Shown: positions 19,800 through 29,183, counted from the first letter of the stretch. The stretch: DNA of 46,987 nucleotides from Candidatus Enterousia scatequi (GCA_018064405.1 JAGHVG010000015.1:1-46987), one strand, 5' to 3'. The notes: generated by a model not told the origin, from the letters alone. Program-made: numbers and translations.

Positions 19800-20243
19800 T
19801 TATTCCGCAACAGGTTCTGTCGCTTCGGCAACGGTGTCAGCTGGGGCTTCAACAGTTTGTTCTGCTGGCGCTTCTGCAGCAGCTTTTTCTTCGGCTATTT
19901 TTGCCAACTTATCTGCCTTATCTTTGATTTTCATTTGTGTCTTTTCAGATTGCAAATGTTTCTTGGTTTGAACAGGAATTGGCTTTGCAGCAACTAAACC
20001 CGCCTTGACCAAAAATTTATAAACGCGGTCAGATGGTTTTGCACCCTTTGCCATCCATGCCTTTACTTCATCAATATTCAAAATAACACGTTTTTCATCA
20101 TCGTGTGCCAACATTGGGTTGTATTTACCAACAACCGCCAAAATATTACCAGAATTACGCGCATTACGTGAATCTGTAACAACAACATGATAATATGGAC
20201 GCTTTTTCGCCCCATAACGTGCCAATCTAATAACAGTAGCCAT
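19800..20243 (-). CDS. rpsP: 30S ribosomal protein S16
   Basis: MATVIRLARYGAKKRPYYHVVVTDSRNARNSGNILAVVGKYNPM; start at 20243 after AAGGAG. Confidence 0.96.
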   Translation of the reverse strand: MATVIRLARYGAKKRPYYHVVVTDSRNARNSGNILAVVGKYNPMLAHDDEKRVILNIDEVKAWMAKGAKPSDRVYKFLVKAGLVAAKPIPVQTKKHLQSEKTQMKIKDKADKLAKIAEEKAAAEAPAEQTVEAPADTVAEATEPVAE

Positions 20244-20380
20244 ATTTATATACTCCTTGTTTTTAACTGTTGTGCCACACAAGAAAACCATCATCAAGAG
20301 CGAAACTCGCCGGTTGATGTCCCTTATGCATACCGCATACAGAGTTAACTATGATGGCAATCTTTGGGATTTGCAGGATA

Positions 20381-20409
20381 ATTATGAATCATCTTTTGCG
20401 AAAAGTCAA
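20381..20409 (-). promoter_or_regulatory. Sigma70-like promoter for rpsP operon: TTGACT-17-CATAAT
   Basis: Minus strand -35 at 20409-20404 and -10 at 20386-20381 with 17-nt spacer. Confidence 0.6.
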
Positions 20410-20442
20410 ATATTTTCTGACCCTTACAGCCAGGGTAATTAT

Positions 20443-20856
20443 CTATCTGGACTGTTGGTTTTGTTCGCAATACTTCATGTATAATGCCTTTGACTGTTCG
20501 GTCAATTTTTTAGCAACATATTCCGCATGTTCTTTTGTCAAAGGGGAATACAGCGTTTCTTCTTCGCATTTTATTTGGATTTGTTTATCATTTCCTACGG
20601 CATTACTAACATAATGAGTATATGTAATAAAAATCGTTCCGCCATTTACACCACTATCGTGAATTTGGGTAATAATTCTGGGTTCTATATTATAAACAAC
20701 ATAAGGAATCTTGTTTGTCGGGGGCGTTGGAACCACAGTATATACGACCATACCCGGCATTAAATTTCTGGTATCTACAAACACAGCAAGGTTACTTAAC
20801 GCTTCATTTTCAGGATCTGGTGGCAAGAATTCATCAGTTTTCTTTTTTCGTGGCAT
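20443..20856 (-). CDS. Hypothetical protein (137 aa)
   Basis: ORF preceded by its own promoter-like sequence; no family recognised. Confidence 0.55.
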   Translation of the reverse strand: MPRKKKTDEFLPPDPENEALSNLAVFVDTRNLMPGMVVYTVVPTPPTNKIPYVVYNIEPRIITQIHDSGVNGGTIFITYTHYVSNAVGNDKQIQIKCEEETLYSPLTKEHAEYVAKKLTEQSKALYMKYCEQNQQSR

Positions 20857-20899
20857 TTGTGTTATCCCCTTCTTTTACCCGACGTTTCGTGATAAAGTG

Positions 20900-20928
20900 A
20901 TTATGAATATTTTTATATAGATGTCAAA
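20900..20928 (-). promoter_or_regulatory. Sigma70-like promoter TTGACA-16-CATAAT upstream of the 137-aa ORF
   Basis: Minus strand reads CAGAAAATATTTGACATCTATATAAAAATATTCATAATC. Confidence 0.55.
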
Positions 20929-20975
20929 TATTTTCTGGACTTTATAAATACAAAACAATAGAATAGGGCATATTC

Positions 20976-21049
20976 GCGGGCGTGGTATAATGGCAGCACG
21001 TCAGCTTCCCAAGCTGAAGACGAGGGTTCGATTCCCTTCGCCCGCACCA
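20976..21049 (+). tRNA. tRNA-Gly(CCC), CCA encoded
   Basis: GCGGGCG/CGCCCGC acceptor, anticodon loop TTCCCAA, GGTTCGATTCC T arm, terminal ACCA. Confidence 0.93.
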
Positions 21050-21084
21050 AAAATTCAATCGGCATTTCGCCGATTTAATTTTTG
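21050..21084 (+). terminator. Terminator hairpin after tRNA-Gly (AATCGGC-atttc-GCCGATT with flanking A/T)
   Basis: Inverted repeat plus T-run directly after the tRNA. Confidence 0.65.
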
Positions 21085-21148
21085 CATGTGGCATTGGAAG
21101 AGAACCCGGCCCAGGGGGTTGAAACGGAGCGCAGCGCAGTGAAAGGGG

Positions 21149-21195
21149 CCCAACAAAATCACCAAGAGGAAGTGATTGGTATGATTTTGTATGGG
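21149..21195. repeat. Long imperfect inverted repeat CCCA-ACAAAATCA-CCAA / TTGG-ta-TGATTTTGT-a-TGGG
   Basis: 17 paired positions with small bulges read directly. Confidence 0.75.
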
Positions 21196-21205
21196 AATTT
21201 ACAAG

Positions 21206-21221
21206 CCCTTCGCCCGCACCA
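21206..21221 (+). repeat. 16-bp direct duplication of the tRNA-Gly 3' end (CCCTTCGCCCGCACCA)
   Basis: Identical to 21034-21049. Confidence 0.9.
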
Positions 21222-21234
21222 CAATAAATTAGAT

Positions 21235-21750
21235 TTAACGCTTTTTACCAAGTTTGCAGTGAACTATATTATACCTAAGGTTATCATACTTATCGCATTT
21301 TTTAATTAAATCTGTCGTATCTGCACCCTTTATAACATCGTGCCTATGATGTGCGCGGAACTTTGCACGATCTGATCTGTGATGTTTATGGGGGTGTAAT
21401 TCTATGGGAACACCACATAATGCATCTTCTGTGGGAATTGTGGCGCCTTTGGTTTCGTTACAAATTCTGTGCATTGGTTGCAGATTTGTAATGTCATCAG
21501 ATCCTCCCTTGGATTTAGGATATATATGATCAATCGTTAAATCGTCTGTGGATATTATTGGTTGATGACAACATGGGCATACTGGATCTATTGCATTATC
21601 AATTGCTATGCGATATACGGTTTTGATATCACGTAATGAAAACTTATCTACAAACTGCAATTCATACAGTTTGCTAAACTGCTTAGAACTCAGCCCCGGA
21701 CACGATCGCATTAAATATTTGATAATCGTTTTAAAACCTTTAGTATCCAT
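21235..21750 (-). CDS. HNH endonuclease family protein
   Basis: CPCCHQPI...LTIDHIYPKSKGGSDDITNLQPMHRICNETKG. Confidence 0.82.
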   Translation of the reverse strand: MDTKGFKTIIKYLMRSCPGLSSKQFSKLYELQFVDKFSLRDIKTVYRIAIDNAIDPVCPCCHQPIISTDDLTIDHIYPKSKGGSDDITNLQPMHRICNETKGATIPTEDALCGVPIELHPHKHHRSDRAKFRAHHRHDVIKGADTTDLIKKCDKYDNLRYNIVHCKLGKKR

Positions 21751-21778
21751 GTCCTTGCCTTTTGATTGCTTTCTAATA

Positions 21779-22861
21779 TTACTCTGATTTTACCGGAATT
21801 GAAAGAACTTGTTTTGGAAAAATCAAATCTGGGTTTTCAATATTGTTGCGTTGCGCAATCATACTAAACAATATTCCACGGCGCATAAAATTTCGCGCAA
21901 TTATCCACAAACAATCACCACGACGAACCGTATAAAACGTATCGTCATCACCCGTCATTTCCGGCATATCAAATTTATGCTTAACTGCTGCAATTGTTCG
22001 ACCATCACCGTCATGCAAACGCATTGTCATAACATATTCACGACCTGGCTTTAAATCGCCAACATCTGCACCTAATCCGAAATGTTTATATTCAGACACG
22101 CGTGCAAACCCAACATATTTACCATCCAGATCCAATGATACGCGCAACCGGGGCAGGCCATCACCACTGACGACCAAGCGACCATCAGCCAGATAATCTA
22201 TTTTTGAAATTACCAAATCCCCATCTGCCAATGTTTTTGGTGTCTGCATCAATGTTGATCCATCGCGGGTCATCAACAAAGATATAGAATCTTCCCAACC
22301 CGCAGGTGAAACATATAGAAACACCTTGTTTTCAGATTGCGTTTCTGGTGCTGATCCAACCAGATACAATGTATAATTTCCAGTCGTCAATGGCTTGACC
22401 GGTGCATAAACAAATTCACCATTATTATCTGTTTGTTCGGTGGCCAACAATTTATCGTTAACATACACCGATACAGATGAATCAGGTTTCCATCGTCCAG
22501 CAACTACCAATGATCCGCTTTTTTCTATTCTTACAATATCAAACGTTGGGGTTTTAACATCAACTGGTTGAACAATCGGTTCAGGGACGACCGATATTGT
22601 TCTGGGGCTATGGCATTTATGCAAACGAATTCCCGCAACAACTATCGCCAATATAATAACAATGAATGCACATAGAATAGGGAACCAATACGACCGTAAC
22701 GTATTAGGTTTTTTATTATCAGGATTGGTTTTTGCAAACGTATCTTGTTTTTTCCAAAACTTACGGGTGAAATTTTTCCGTTGTCTGTGCCACGAATTTT
22801 GATTATGAATTGCACTTGAAATCATATCATCAGTTGAGTTTTTAGTTTTGCTTATCGCCAT
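21779..22861 (-). CDS. LysM-domain membrane-anchored protein
   Basis: TM segment near residue 50; C-terminal YTVRRGDCLWIIARNFMRRGILFSMIAQRNNIENPDLIFPKQVLSIP. Confidence 0.82.
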   Translation of the reverse strand: MAISKTKNSTDDMISSAIHNQNSWHRQRKNFTRKFWKKQDTFAKTNPDNKKPNTLRSYWFPILCAFIVIILAIVVAGIRLHKCHSPRTISVVPEPIVQPVDVKTPTFDIVRIEKSGSLVVAGRWKPDSSVSVYVNDKLLATEQTDNNGEFVYAPVKPLTTGNYTLYLVGSAPETQSENKVFLYVSPAGWEDSISLLMTRDGSTLMQTPKTLADGDLVISKIDYLADGRLVVSGDGLPRLRVSLDLDGKYVGFARVSEYKHFGLGADVGDLKPGREYVMTMRLHDGDGRTIAAVKHKFDMPEMTGDDDTFYTVRRGDCLWIIARNFMRRGILFSMIAQRNNIENPDLIFPKQVLSIPVKSE

Positions 22862-22964
22862 ATCTAAGTGTCTCCATATACAAAGTTAATATGTAAAGTA
22901 TTACAAAAATCGTTTCTTTGTCAATCGGTTTGTGGTATAATTATTATCAAACAAAGGAAGCACT

Positions 22965-24044
22965 ATGAAAAAGATTGGAATTATAACAACTGGCGGTGAT
23001 TGCAGTGGCCTGAATGCTGTGATTAACAGTGCTGCCACTGGGGTATGGAAACGCGGTTGGCGCATTTATGGAATATTGGACGGAACAGACGGCCTCGCAG
23101 CAAGCAAACCACATATCGTTGAAATAACCCCTGACACTATGCCACCCGAAACAGCACGTTTGGCGGGCAGTGTCTTACGCAACGGTCGTCCTGATGCTAC
23201 AAATTTTATATCTGCAGAAAAAAACGGACATCTGGCCCAGTTTAATAAAAGTATCAAAAAATCATTACATGAATTAAATTTAGATGCTCTTATCTTGGTT
23301 GGGGGCAACGGCAGTTTATCGTTAGCATGGACAACGCGCGAAATATATTCTGATTTACAATTAATATGCATACCTAAAACAATTGATATGGATATACCAC
23401 TAACCGATAAAACAATCGGTTTTGATACCGCGGTTCAGCAATTAACATCATTTTGTGATCAACTAATGATGACCGCACGCAGCCACCATCGTTGGTTCGT
23501 TGTTCAATCTATGGGACGTGAATGTGGCCAGTTGGCATTACATGCAGGGATTGCATCTGGGGCAACCGCGATATTAATGCCGGAAATAAAATTCAATACA
23601 TCTGATTTGATAAAACACATCCAGAAATCAAAAACAGATTATGGTGTTATTTTAGTATCCGAAGGTATAAAAATGCGTGGTCATTCGGGACGCCCAGCCG
23701 ATATGATTTCCCGGGAACTAGATAAAGCCGGCATATCAAACCGTACGGCATATCCTGAACATACACAGCGAACAGGGGACACAACTGCGTGCGATAGGAT
23801 ATTAGCCGCCCGATTTGCTGACTGTGCACTGCATGCGATTGAAAATAACGAAACCTATGTAATGACGGCGTTGCAAGACAATATTTGTAAAACAATTTCA
23901 TTGGATGATGTTATAAATGCCGGTCATCCAATGCCAGATCCAAACATTCATGGATTGGTGATTTCCAATGCTTGCGTTGAACCCGACAATAAAATGTTGC
24001 ATATTGCCCAAGAAATGGGTATATATATCGGGAAAACAAAATAA
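22965..24044 (+). CDS. 6-phosphofructokinase family protein
   Basis: IGIITTGGDCSGLNAVI, LRNGRPD, LVGGNGS, PKTIDMDIPLTDKTIGFDTA, MGRECGQLAL. Confidence 0.88.
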   Translation: MKKIGIITTGGDCSGLNAVINSAATGVWKRGWRIYGILDGTDGLAASKPHIVEITPDTMPPETARLAGSVLRNGRPDATNFISAEKNGHLAQFNKSIKKSLHELNLDALILVGGNGSLSLAWTTREIYSDLQLICIPKTIDMDIPLTDKTIGFDTAVQQLTSFCDQLMMTARSHHRWFVVQSMGRECGQLALHAGIASGATAILMPEIKFNTSDLIKHIQKSKTDYGVILVSEGIKMRGHSGRPADMISRELDKAGISNRTAYPEHTQRTGDTTACDRILAARFADCALHAIENNETYVMTALQDNICKTISLDDVINAGHPMPDPNIHGLVISNACVEPDNKMLHIAQEMGIYIGKTK

Positions 24045-24046
24045 GA

Positions 24047-25171
24047 GTGAAAAAGCATATGGACAGATTAAAATATTTTTCTGAAAACTGGTACGAAGCC
24101 ACCGATAAATTTATGGACGCTGTAATGAATTATTCCGCAGATGTGTTGTGGTGCAAACATCCAAATACCATTTTTAGTATTCCATATACATCAATCGGCG
24201 GTGGTCCAAACAAAATTGTCATAAATTCCGGGGTTCATGGATTGGAAGGTTATTTTGGATCTGCGGCGCAAACGATGTTTCTTGATAAATTTGCACCAAA
24301 AATATCCAACAAAATATTAGATAAATATACAATAACCCTTATTCACTGTATAAATGGTTGGGGAATGCAAAATCGTATGCGTGAAGTTCGCGACAATGAC
24401 AATGGCGCCCTGGTGGATTTGAACCGTAATTTTGGTATAGATTTTTCAAGATCTGCAGAACTGCCACAAAATGCAAAATATAAATTGACACATAACCTGC
24501 TGGTGAATACACCAGGGGGACGTGATAAATTACAGAAAATTATAACATTTTATCGCATCAACAAGGATAACGGTGTGTGGGATTCTATTAAAAACGGACA
24601 ATATTACGAACCATGTGGACTGTTTTACGGTGGTAACAAAACTACCGATGAAGCCAAAATGACGTTGCACATATATGACAAAATAATCACTGACGATACA
24701 AAATCACTTATATCAATTGGTTTGCACACTGGGTTGGGACATTTTAGTCGTTCAATGGGGCAAACAACATGTGAACTGTTGGTATCACACCCTGCACAAC
24801 ATGCAAAAACCCAGAAGTTTCGCGAAATACTTAACGGCACAATTCCTGTGACATACGATAATCAGGCCGTAAACGGTCCAGTGTTACAGGGCGATTTGGT
24901 TGATTGTCTGGAACAAAGATATAACAACATTCCAACATACACCGCGGATATAGAAATTGGAACTGGCGAATATCCAACATTATCACCGATATTAAAACGT
25001 ATGGATATGGGCGATGCGCGTTATGATTTGATGCACGGCAACAAGATAAGACCAGAAACATTTAAACATCTGACAGAAAGTTGGTATCCATCTGATAACG
25101 GATGGCGAAATGCGGCATTACAACACGCAGAAACACTGTTTAGTGCATTGATAAATTATATGCAACGATAA
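24047..25171 (+). CDS. DUF2817 family (M14-like metallocarboxypeptidase)
   Basis: INSGVHGLEGYFGSAAQ...HCINGWGMQNRMREVRDNDNGALVDLNRNF. Confidence 0.8.
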   Translation: MKKHMDRLKYFSENWYEATDKFMDAVMNYSADVLWCKHPNTIFSIPYTSIGGGPNKIVINSGVHGLEGYFGSAAQTMFLDKFAPKISNKILDKYTITLIHCINGWGMQNRMREVRDNDNGALVDLNRNFGIDFSRSAELPQNAKYKLTHNLLVNTPGGRDKLQKIITFYRINKDNGVWDSIKNGQYYEPCGLFYGGNKTTDEAKMTLHIYDKIITDDTKSLISIGLHTGLGHFSRSMGQTTCELLVSHPAQHAKTQKFREILNGTIPVTYDNQAVNGPVLQGDLVDCLEQRYNNIPTYTADIEIGTGEYPTLSPILKRMDMGDARYDLMHGNKIRPETFKHLTESWYPSDNGWRNAALQHAETLFSALINYMQR

Positions 25172-25193
25172 AACCGCCCATTTGGGCGGTTTT
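25171..25193. terminator. Terminator hairpin AAACCGCCCA-tt-TGGGCGGTTTT
   Basis: Inverted repeat with T-run between convergent genes. Confidence 0.75.
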
Positions 25194-25195
25194 AT

Positions 25196-25519
25196 TTATC
25201 TTTCTAAACCCAAATTATTTAATAACTTTCGTCCCAATTCAACCTTGGCTTTTACAACACTTTTTGAAGCGGTGTATGGGTTAAAACCATCCATTTCAAA
25301 ACCAGAATCAGTGGTTTTGTATGTGGTTTCGTCTAAAATCCTAAATGCTTCTTGTAATTGTGCCTTACGCGCGGTTTTAGTTGGCTCTTTATCAGAAGCA
25401 ACCGCTATTTTATGGGCGATTGCATTATATTCGTCAATCAATTTTTGTTGACCTGTGGCTTTGTTTTTCAAATCACGAATTGCTATTTTAAATTGACGCA
25501 ATTTCAGGTTTTCTACCAT
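25196..25519 (-). CDS. Hypothetical protein (107 aa), helical
   Basis: ORF with AAAAGGAGTG SD-like sequence; no family recognised. Confidence 0.55.
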   Translation of the reverse strand: MVENLKLRQFKIAIRDLKNKATGQQKLIDEYNAIAHKIAVASDKEPTKTARKAQLQEAFRILDETTYKTTDSGFEMDGFNPYTASKSVVKAKVELGRKLLNNLGLER

Positions 25520-25590
25520 TATTCACTCCTTTTGGTGTTCCTATTACATATAATACAAAAAAATAAAACGTCAAGGTATATGGCAAACAA

Positions 25591-25617
25591 AGAACCGCCA
25601 AATTGGCGGTTCTTTTT
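25591..25617. terminator. Terminator hairpin downstream of dnaK
   Basis: AGAACCGCCAA/TTGGCGGTTCT with T-run. Confidence 0.75.
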
Positions 25618-25636
25618 AGTTTATCACAACTTATTT

Positions 25637-27526
25637 TTATTTCTTTTCAGAAAAGTCAGCATCTGTTGTGTTGCTATCGGACGCATTGTTTTCTGGCGCA
25701 TCGCTTTGGGCTGCCTGTTGTGCTTTATACACAGCTTCGCCCAATTTCATTGCTTTTTCCGACAATGCATCTGTCTTTTCTTTCAAAGATTCAGCCGTTG
25801 CATCTGCCTTGGCTAATTCATCAGCCAATGCCTGTTTAGCATCTTCTATGGCTTTCTTTTCATCACCGCTAATTTTATCGCCATGTTCTTTCAGTGATTT
25901 TTCAATACTGAATATAGCAGTTTCAGCGGTGTTTTTCGCTTCAGCTAATTCACGTTTCTTTTTATCAGCATCAGCATTTGCCGCAGCTTCATCAACCATG
26001 CGTTTAATTTCATCTTCGGACAATCCACCATCTGATTTAATAGAAATCGCTTGTTCTTTACCGGTGCCTTTATCTTTGGCCGACACATGAACGATACCAT
26101 TGGCATCAATATCAAACGAAACTTCTATTTGTGGCATACCACGTGGGGCAGGTGCAATACCTTCCAAATTAAATTGACCCAACAATTTGTTATCAGCCGC
26201 CATATCGCGTTCACCCTGGAATACACGAATTGTCACAGCGGATTGATTATCCTCTGCGGTGCTGAACACCTGGGATTTTTTGGTTGGAATTGTTGTGTTA
26301 CGATCAATCAAGCGTGTAAACACACCACCCAATGTTTCAATACCCAATGACAATGGTGTAACATCCAACAACAATACGTCTTTAACATCGCCCTTTAAAA
26401 CACCACCTTGAATTGCGGCACCCATAGCAACGACTTCATCTGGATTAACGCCCTTGTGTGGTTCACGACCAAAGAATTCTTTGACTGTTTCAACAACCTT
26501 TGGCATACGTGTTTGCCCACCGACCAAGATAACTTCATTAATGTGTGATTTATCCAAGCCAGCATCTTTCAATGCTTTTTTGCATGGTTCAATTGTTTTT
26601 TGAATCAAATCTTCAACCAATGATTCCAATTTTGCACGTGATAACGTTGTATTAAAGTGTTTTGGACCAGTTGCATCCGCAGTCAAGAACGGCAAGTTAA
26701 TATCCGCACTTGTTTTAGATGATAATTCAATTTTTGCTTTTTCAGCGGCTTCCTTTAAACGTTGCAACGCCAACTTGTCATTTGATAAATCAATTCCGCT
26801 TTGACCCTTAAACTCATCAATCAAGTATTTCAAAATGCGTGCATCAAAATCCGATCCACCCAATGCAGTATCACCATTGGTTGATTTTACTTCAAATACG
26901 CCGTCAACAATTTCCAATATGGACACATCAAACGTTCCACCCCCTAAGTCGTATACAGCGATAGTTCCATTTTTATTTTTATCCAAACCATATGCCAATG
27001 CAGCAGCCGTTGGTTCGTTCACGATACGCAAAACATTTAATCCTGCGATACGGCCTGCGTCCTTAGTTGCCTGGCGTTGAGAATCATTGAAATATGCCGG
27101 CACAGTAATAACCGCATCTGTAATCGTTTCGCCTAAATAATTTTCGGCATCTTTTTTCAGTTTTGCCAAAATCATTGCAGAAACCTGAGACGGCGCATAT
27201 TTTTTGCCATCAATTTCCACCCATGCATCACCATTATCACCGGCGACAATTTTATATGGAACACGTTTTTCAATTTCTTTGACGGCAGCACTGTCATAGC
27301 GCAATCCCATCAAACGTTTAATTTCATAGATTGTATTTTCAGGGTTTGTAACCGCCTGATTCTTGGCAGTAATGCCGACCAACTGTTCACCGCCAGATGT
27401 CATCGCAACCACAGATGGTGTTGTGCGTTGACCCTCAGCATTTTCAATAATTTTTGGCTCTGTTCCGTCCATAAACGCCATGGCGGAATTTGTAGTTCCT
27501 AAATCAATACCTAATACTTTTGCCAT
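25637..27526 (-). CDS. dnaK: Molecular chaperone DnaK
   Basis: [59 protein letters not shown]. Confidence 0.98.
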   Translation of the reverse strand: MAKVLGIDLGTTNSAMAFMDGTEPKIIENAEGQRTTPSVVAMTSGGEQLVGITAKNQAVTNPENTIYEIKRLMGLRYDSAAVKEIEKRVPYKIVAGDNGDAWVEIDGKKYAPSQVSAMILAKLKKDAENYLGETITDAVITVPAYFNDSQRQATKDAGRIAGLNVLRIVNEPTAAALAYGLDKNKNGTIAVYDLGGGTFDVSILEIVDGVFEVKSTNGDTALGGSDFDARILKYLIDEFKGQSGIDLSNDKLALQRLKEAAEKAKIELSSKTSADINLPFLTADATGPKHFNTTLSRAKLESLVEDLIQKTIEPCKKALKDAGLDKSHINEVILVGGQTRMPKVVETVKEFFGREPHKGVNPDEVVAMGAAIQGGVLKGDVKDVLLLDVTPLSLGIETLGGVFTRLIDRNTTIPTKKSQVFSTAEDNQSAVTIRVFQGERDMAADNKLLGQFNLEGIAPAPRGMPQIEVSFDIDANGIVHVSAKDKGTGKEQAISIKSDGGLSEDEIKRMVDEAAANADADKKKRELAEAKNTAETAIFSIEKSLKEHGDKISGDEKKAIEDAKQALADELAKADATAESLKEKTDALSEKAMKLGEAVYKAQQAAQSDAPENNASDSNTTDADFSEKK

Positions 27527-27621
27527 TTATACAGCTCCTTTTTACGTACAGGGTTGATATAATTAAACAGATTGATGTTTTCAAGGGGTGATTTAATAAT
27601 TTTATTCCTAACGTCATAAAA

Positions 27622-27642
27622 AAACCGCCCAAATGGGCGGTT
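27622..27642. terminator. Terminator hairpin AACCGCCCA-aa-TGGGCGGTT
   Basis: Perfect inverted repeat between L25 and dnaK. Confidence 0.65.
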
Positions 27643-27664
27643 ACAAGATTTGCAGTATAATGCC

Positions 27665-28300
27665 TTATTTTGCTGGCGCTGCTGCGGGTGCCGCCGCAGG
27701 TGCTGCTGTCGCTGCTGCCGCAGGTTTATCGGCTTCTTCTGGCATCTTACCACCAATGATGGCGAACGCCAATTCTGCCTGGTGCAACCCCAGTTCAATA
27801 CCCTTTGGCAAAACCAAATCAGATCCGTGAATGGTATCACCAATATTCAAATCTGCCAAATCAATAACGATTTTTTCAGGGATGTCATCGATTAAGCCAC
27901 GTATTGCAACCTTACGAACCGCAAAGTTCAAAACACCACCCAATTTAATACCTTTGGATGTTTCAACATTGATAACTTCAACAGGAACGGTAATGTTGAC
28001 GGGTTCTTTGACATTAATACGTTTAAAATCCGCATGAATAGGTGCGTCAGACACAGGATGATATTGAACATCCATTAAAACTGCATCTTCGTTACCGCCT
28101 TTCAATGCGATTTGGAATAATTTTGTCCGCAACCCCGGTTGTTTCAACAACATTTCAAAATCGTGACCATTTAATTCAATCGCGACAGGGGATTTCTTTT
28201 CGCCGTAAATCACGGCAGGAATGTTTTTAGCATTGCGAACGGAACGTGCGGCCCCCTTGCCAGCAACATTACGAATTTCTGCATTTAATTTAATTGCCAT
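27665..28300 (-). CDS. rplY: 50S ribosomal protein L25/general stress protein Ctc
   Basis: RNVAGKGAARSVRNAKNIPAVIYG; DVQYHPVSDAPIHADFKRI; Ala-rich C-terminal tail. Confidence 0.94.
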   Translation of the reverse strand: MAIKLNAEIRNVAGKGAARSVRNAKNIPAVIYGEKKSPVAIELNGHDFEMLLKQPGLRTKLFQIALKGGNEDAVLMDVQYHPVSDAPIHADFKRINVKEPVNITVPVEVINVETSKGIKLGGVLNFAVRKVAIRGLIDDIPEKIVIDLADLNIGDTIHGSDLVLPKGIELGLHQAELAFAIIGGKMPEEADKPAAAATAAPAAAPAAAPAK

Positions 28301-28400
28301 TTTATAATCCTTTTATAGCATTTTGTTTAACTTTGCATAACCTCCAAGGGTGTTATGCGGGGCACATTATGACCTAAAAAATACGAAAAATCAAGGAAAT

Positions 28401-29171
28401 TTATTCGTTTAGTTTAACACTATCGTCATAAATATAATATTCGCCAATATGCAGATACCGTTGACTGGAACTATTTATTGTTGTGCGTTGCAAGGTCGCA
28501 TTTCCAAAAAAGTCCGCAATACCGTCATTGTTGATATCAACATTTAATGATGGCGTTGTCTGTTTTGAACCCCGTAAATATAATGTTTCGTCCCCAATAT
28601 GCAGTTTGCGACCACAAGATTCAATTTCAAAAACACCACTTGGTGAAAATAGATTATTCGGACATTCCATTATTCCCTGGGTCACAGTTTCAGAATATTC
28701 ATATTTTCCCCCAGGGCAATAGTTATTATTTGGACAAACCACACATTCCACCCCGTCCGCCGGCAGGTAATAGCCCGCAGAACAATCGTATGAATTGCGT
28801 TCCCATTTTGCGTATGTCTTAACCGGACTTCCAATTAAATAATCATTTACACAACCACCTGCAAAATCTGTGGTTAATATTGAATTAAATATAATCCCTT
28901 GACTTTTATTTTCATTAAATGTATATGTTCCACCGGGGCAAGTATGGTCAGATAAACATTTTACACACTCAATCGCATTTGCCGGCAAATAATACCCTGG
29001 TGCACATGTATATGAATTTATTTGCCAGTGCGCAATCATAAAAGTTTCATTGTCAGCAGGTTTCAAATTATCAACATCACAACCATTGATAATATTTTGC
29101 GTAATAATGCCATCTGCAAACGAATTCACAGATAATAACACACACAACAAAAATAGCTGTATTTTACGCAT
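28401..29171 (-). CDS. Exported cysteine-rich protein with tandem CxxGYYLP repeats and a GRKLHIGD domain
   Basis: Signal peptide MRKIQLFLLCVLLSVNSFA; two repeats CAPGYYLPANAIECVKC.../CSAGYYLPADGVECVVC... Confidence 0.7.
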   Translation of the reverse strand: MRKIQLFLLCVLLSVNSFADGIITQNIINGCDVDNLKPADNETFMIAHWQINSYTCAPGYYLPANAIECVKCLSDHTCPGGTYTFNENKSQGIIFNSILTTDFAGGCVNDYLIGSPVKTYAKWERNSYDCSAGYYLPADGVECVVCPNNNYCPGGKYEYSETVTQGIMECPNNLFSPSGVFEIESCGRKLHIGDETLYLRGSKQTTPSLNVDINNDGIADFFGNATLQRTTINSSSQRYLHIGEYYIYDDSVKLNE

Positions 29172-29183
29172 ATTTACATGCCT

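Noticed and set aside
20257-20484. 75-aa plus-strand ORF upstream of rpsP
   Set aside because: Overlaps the minus-strand rpsP promoter and leader structure and the 137-aa ORF; no coding evidence.
21082-21309. 75-aa ORF ERSAVKGAQQNHQEEVIGM...
   Set aside because: Covers the tRNA-tail hairpin and overlaps the HNH gene; better explained as a repeat than as coding.
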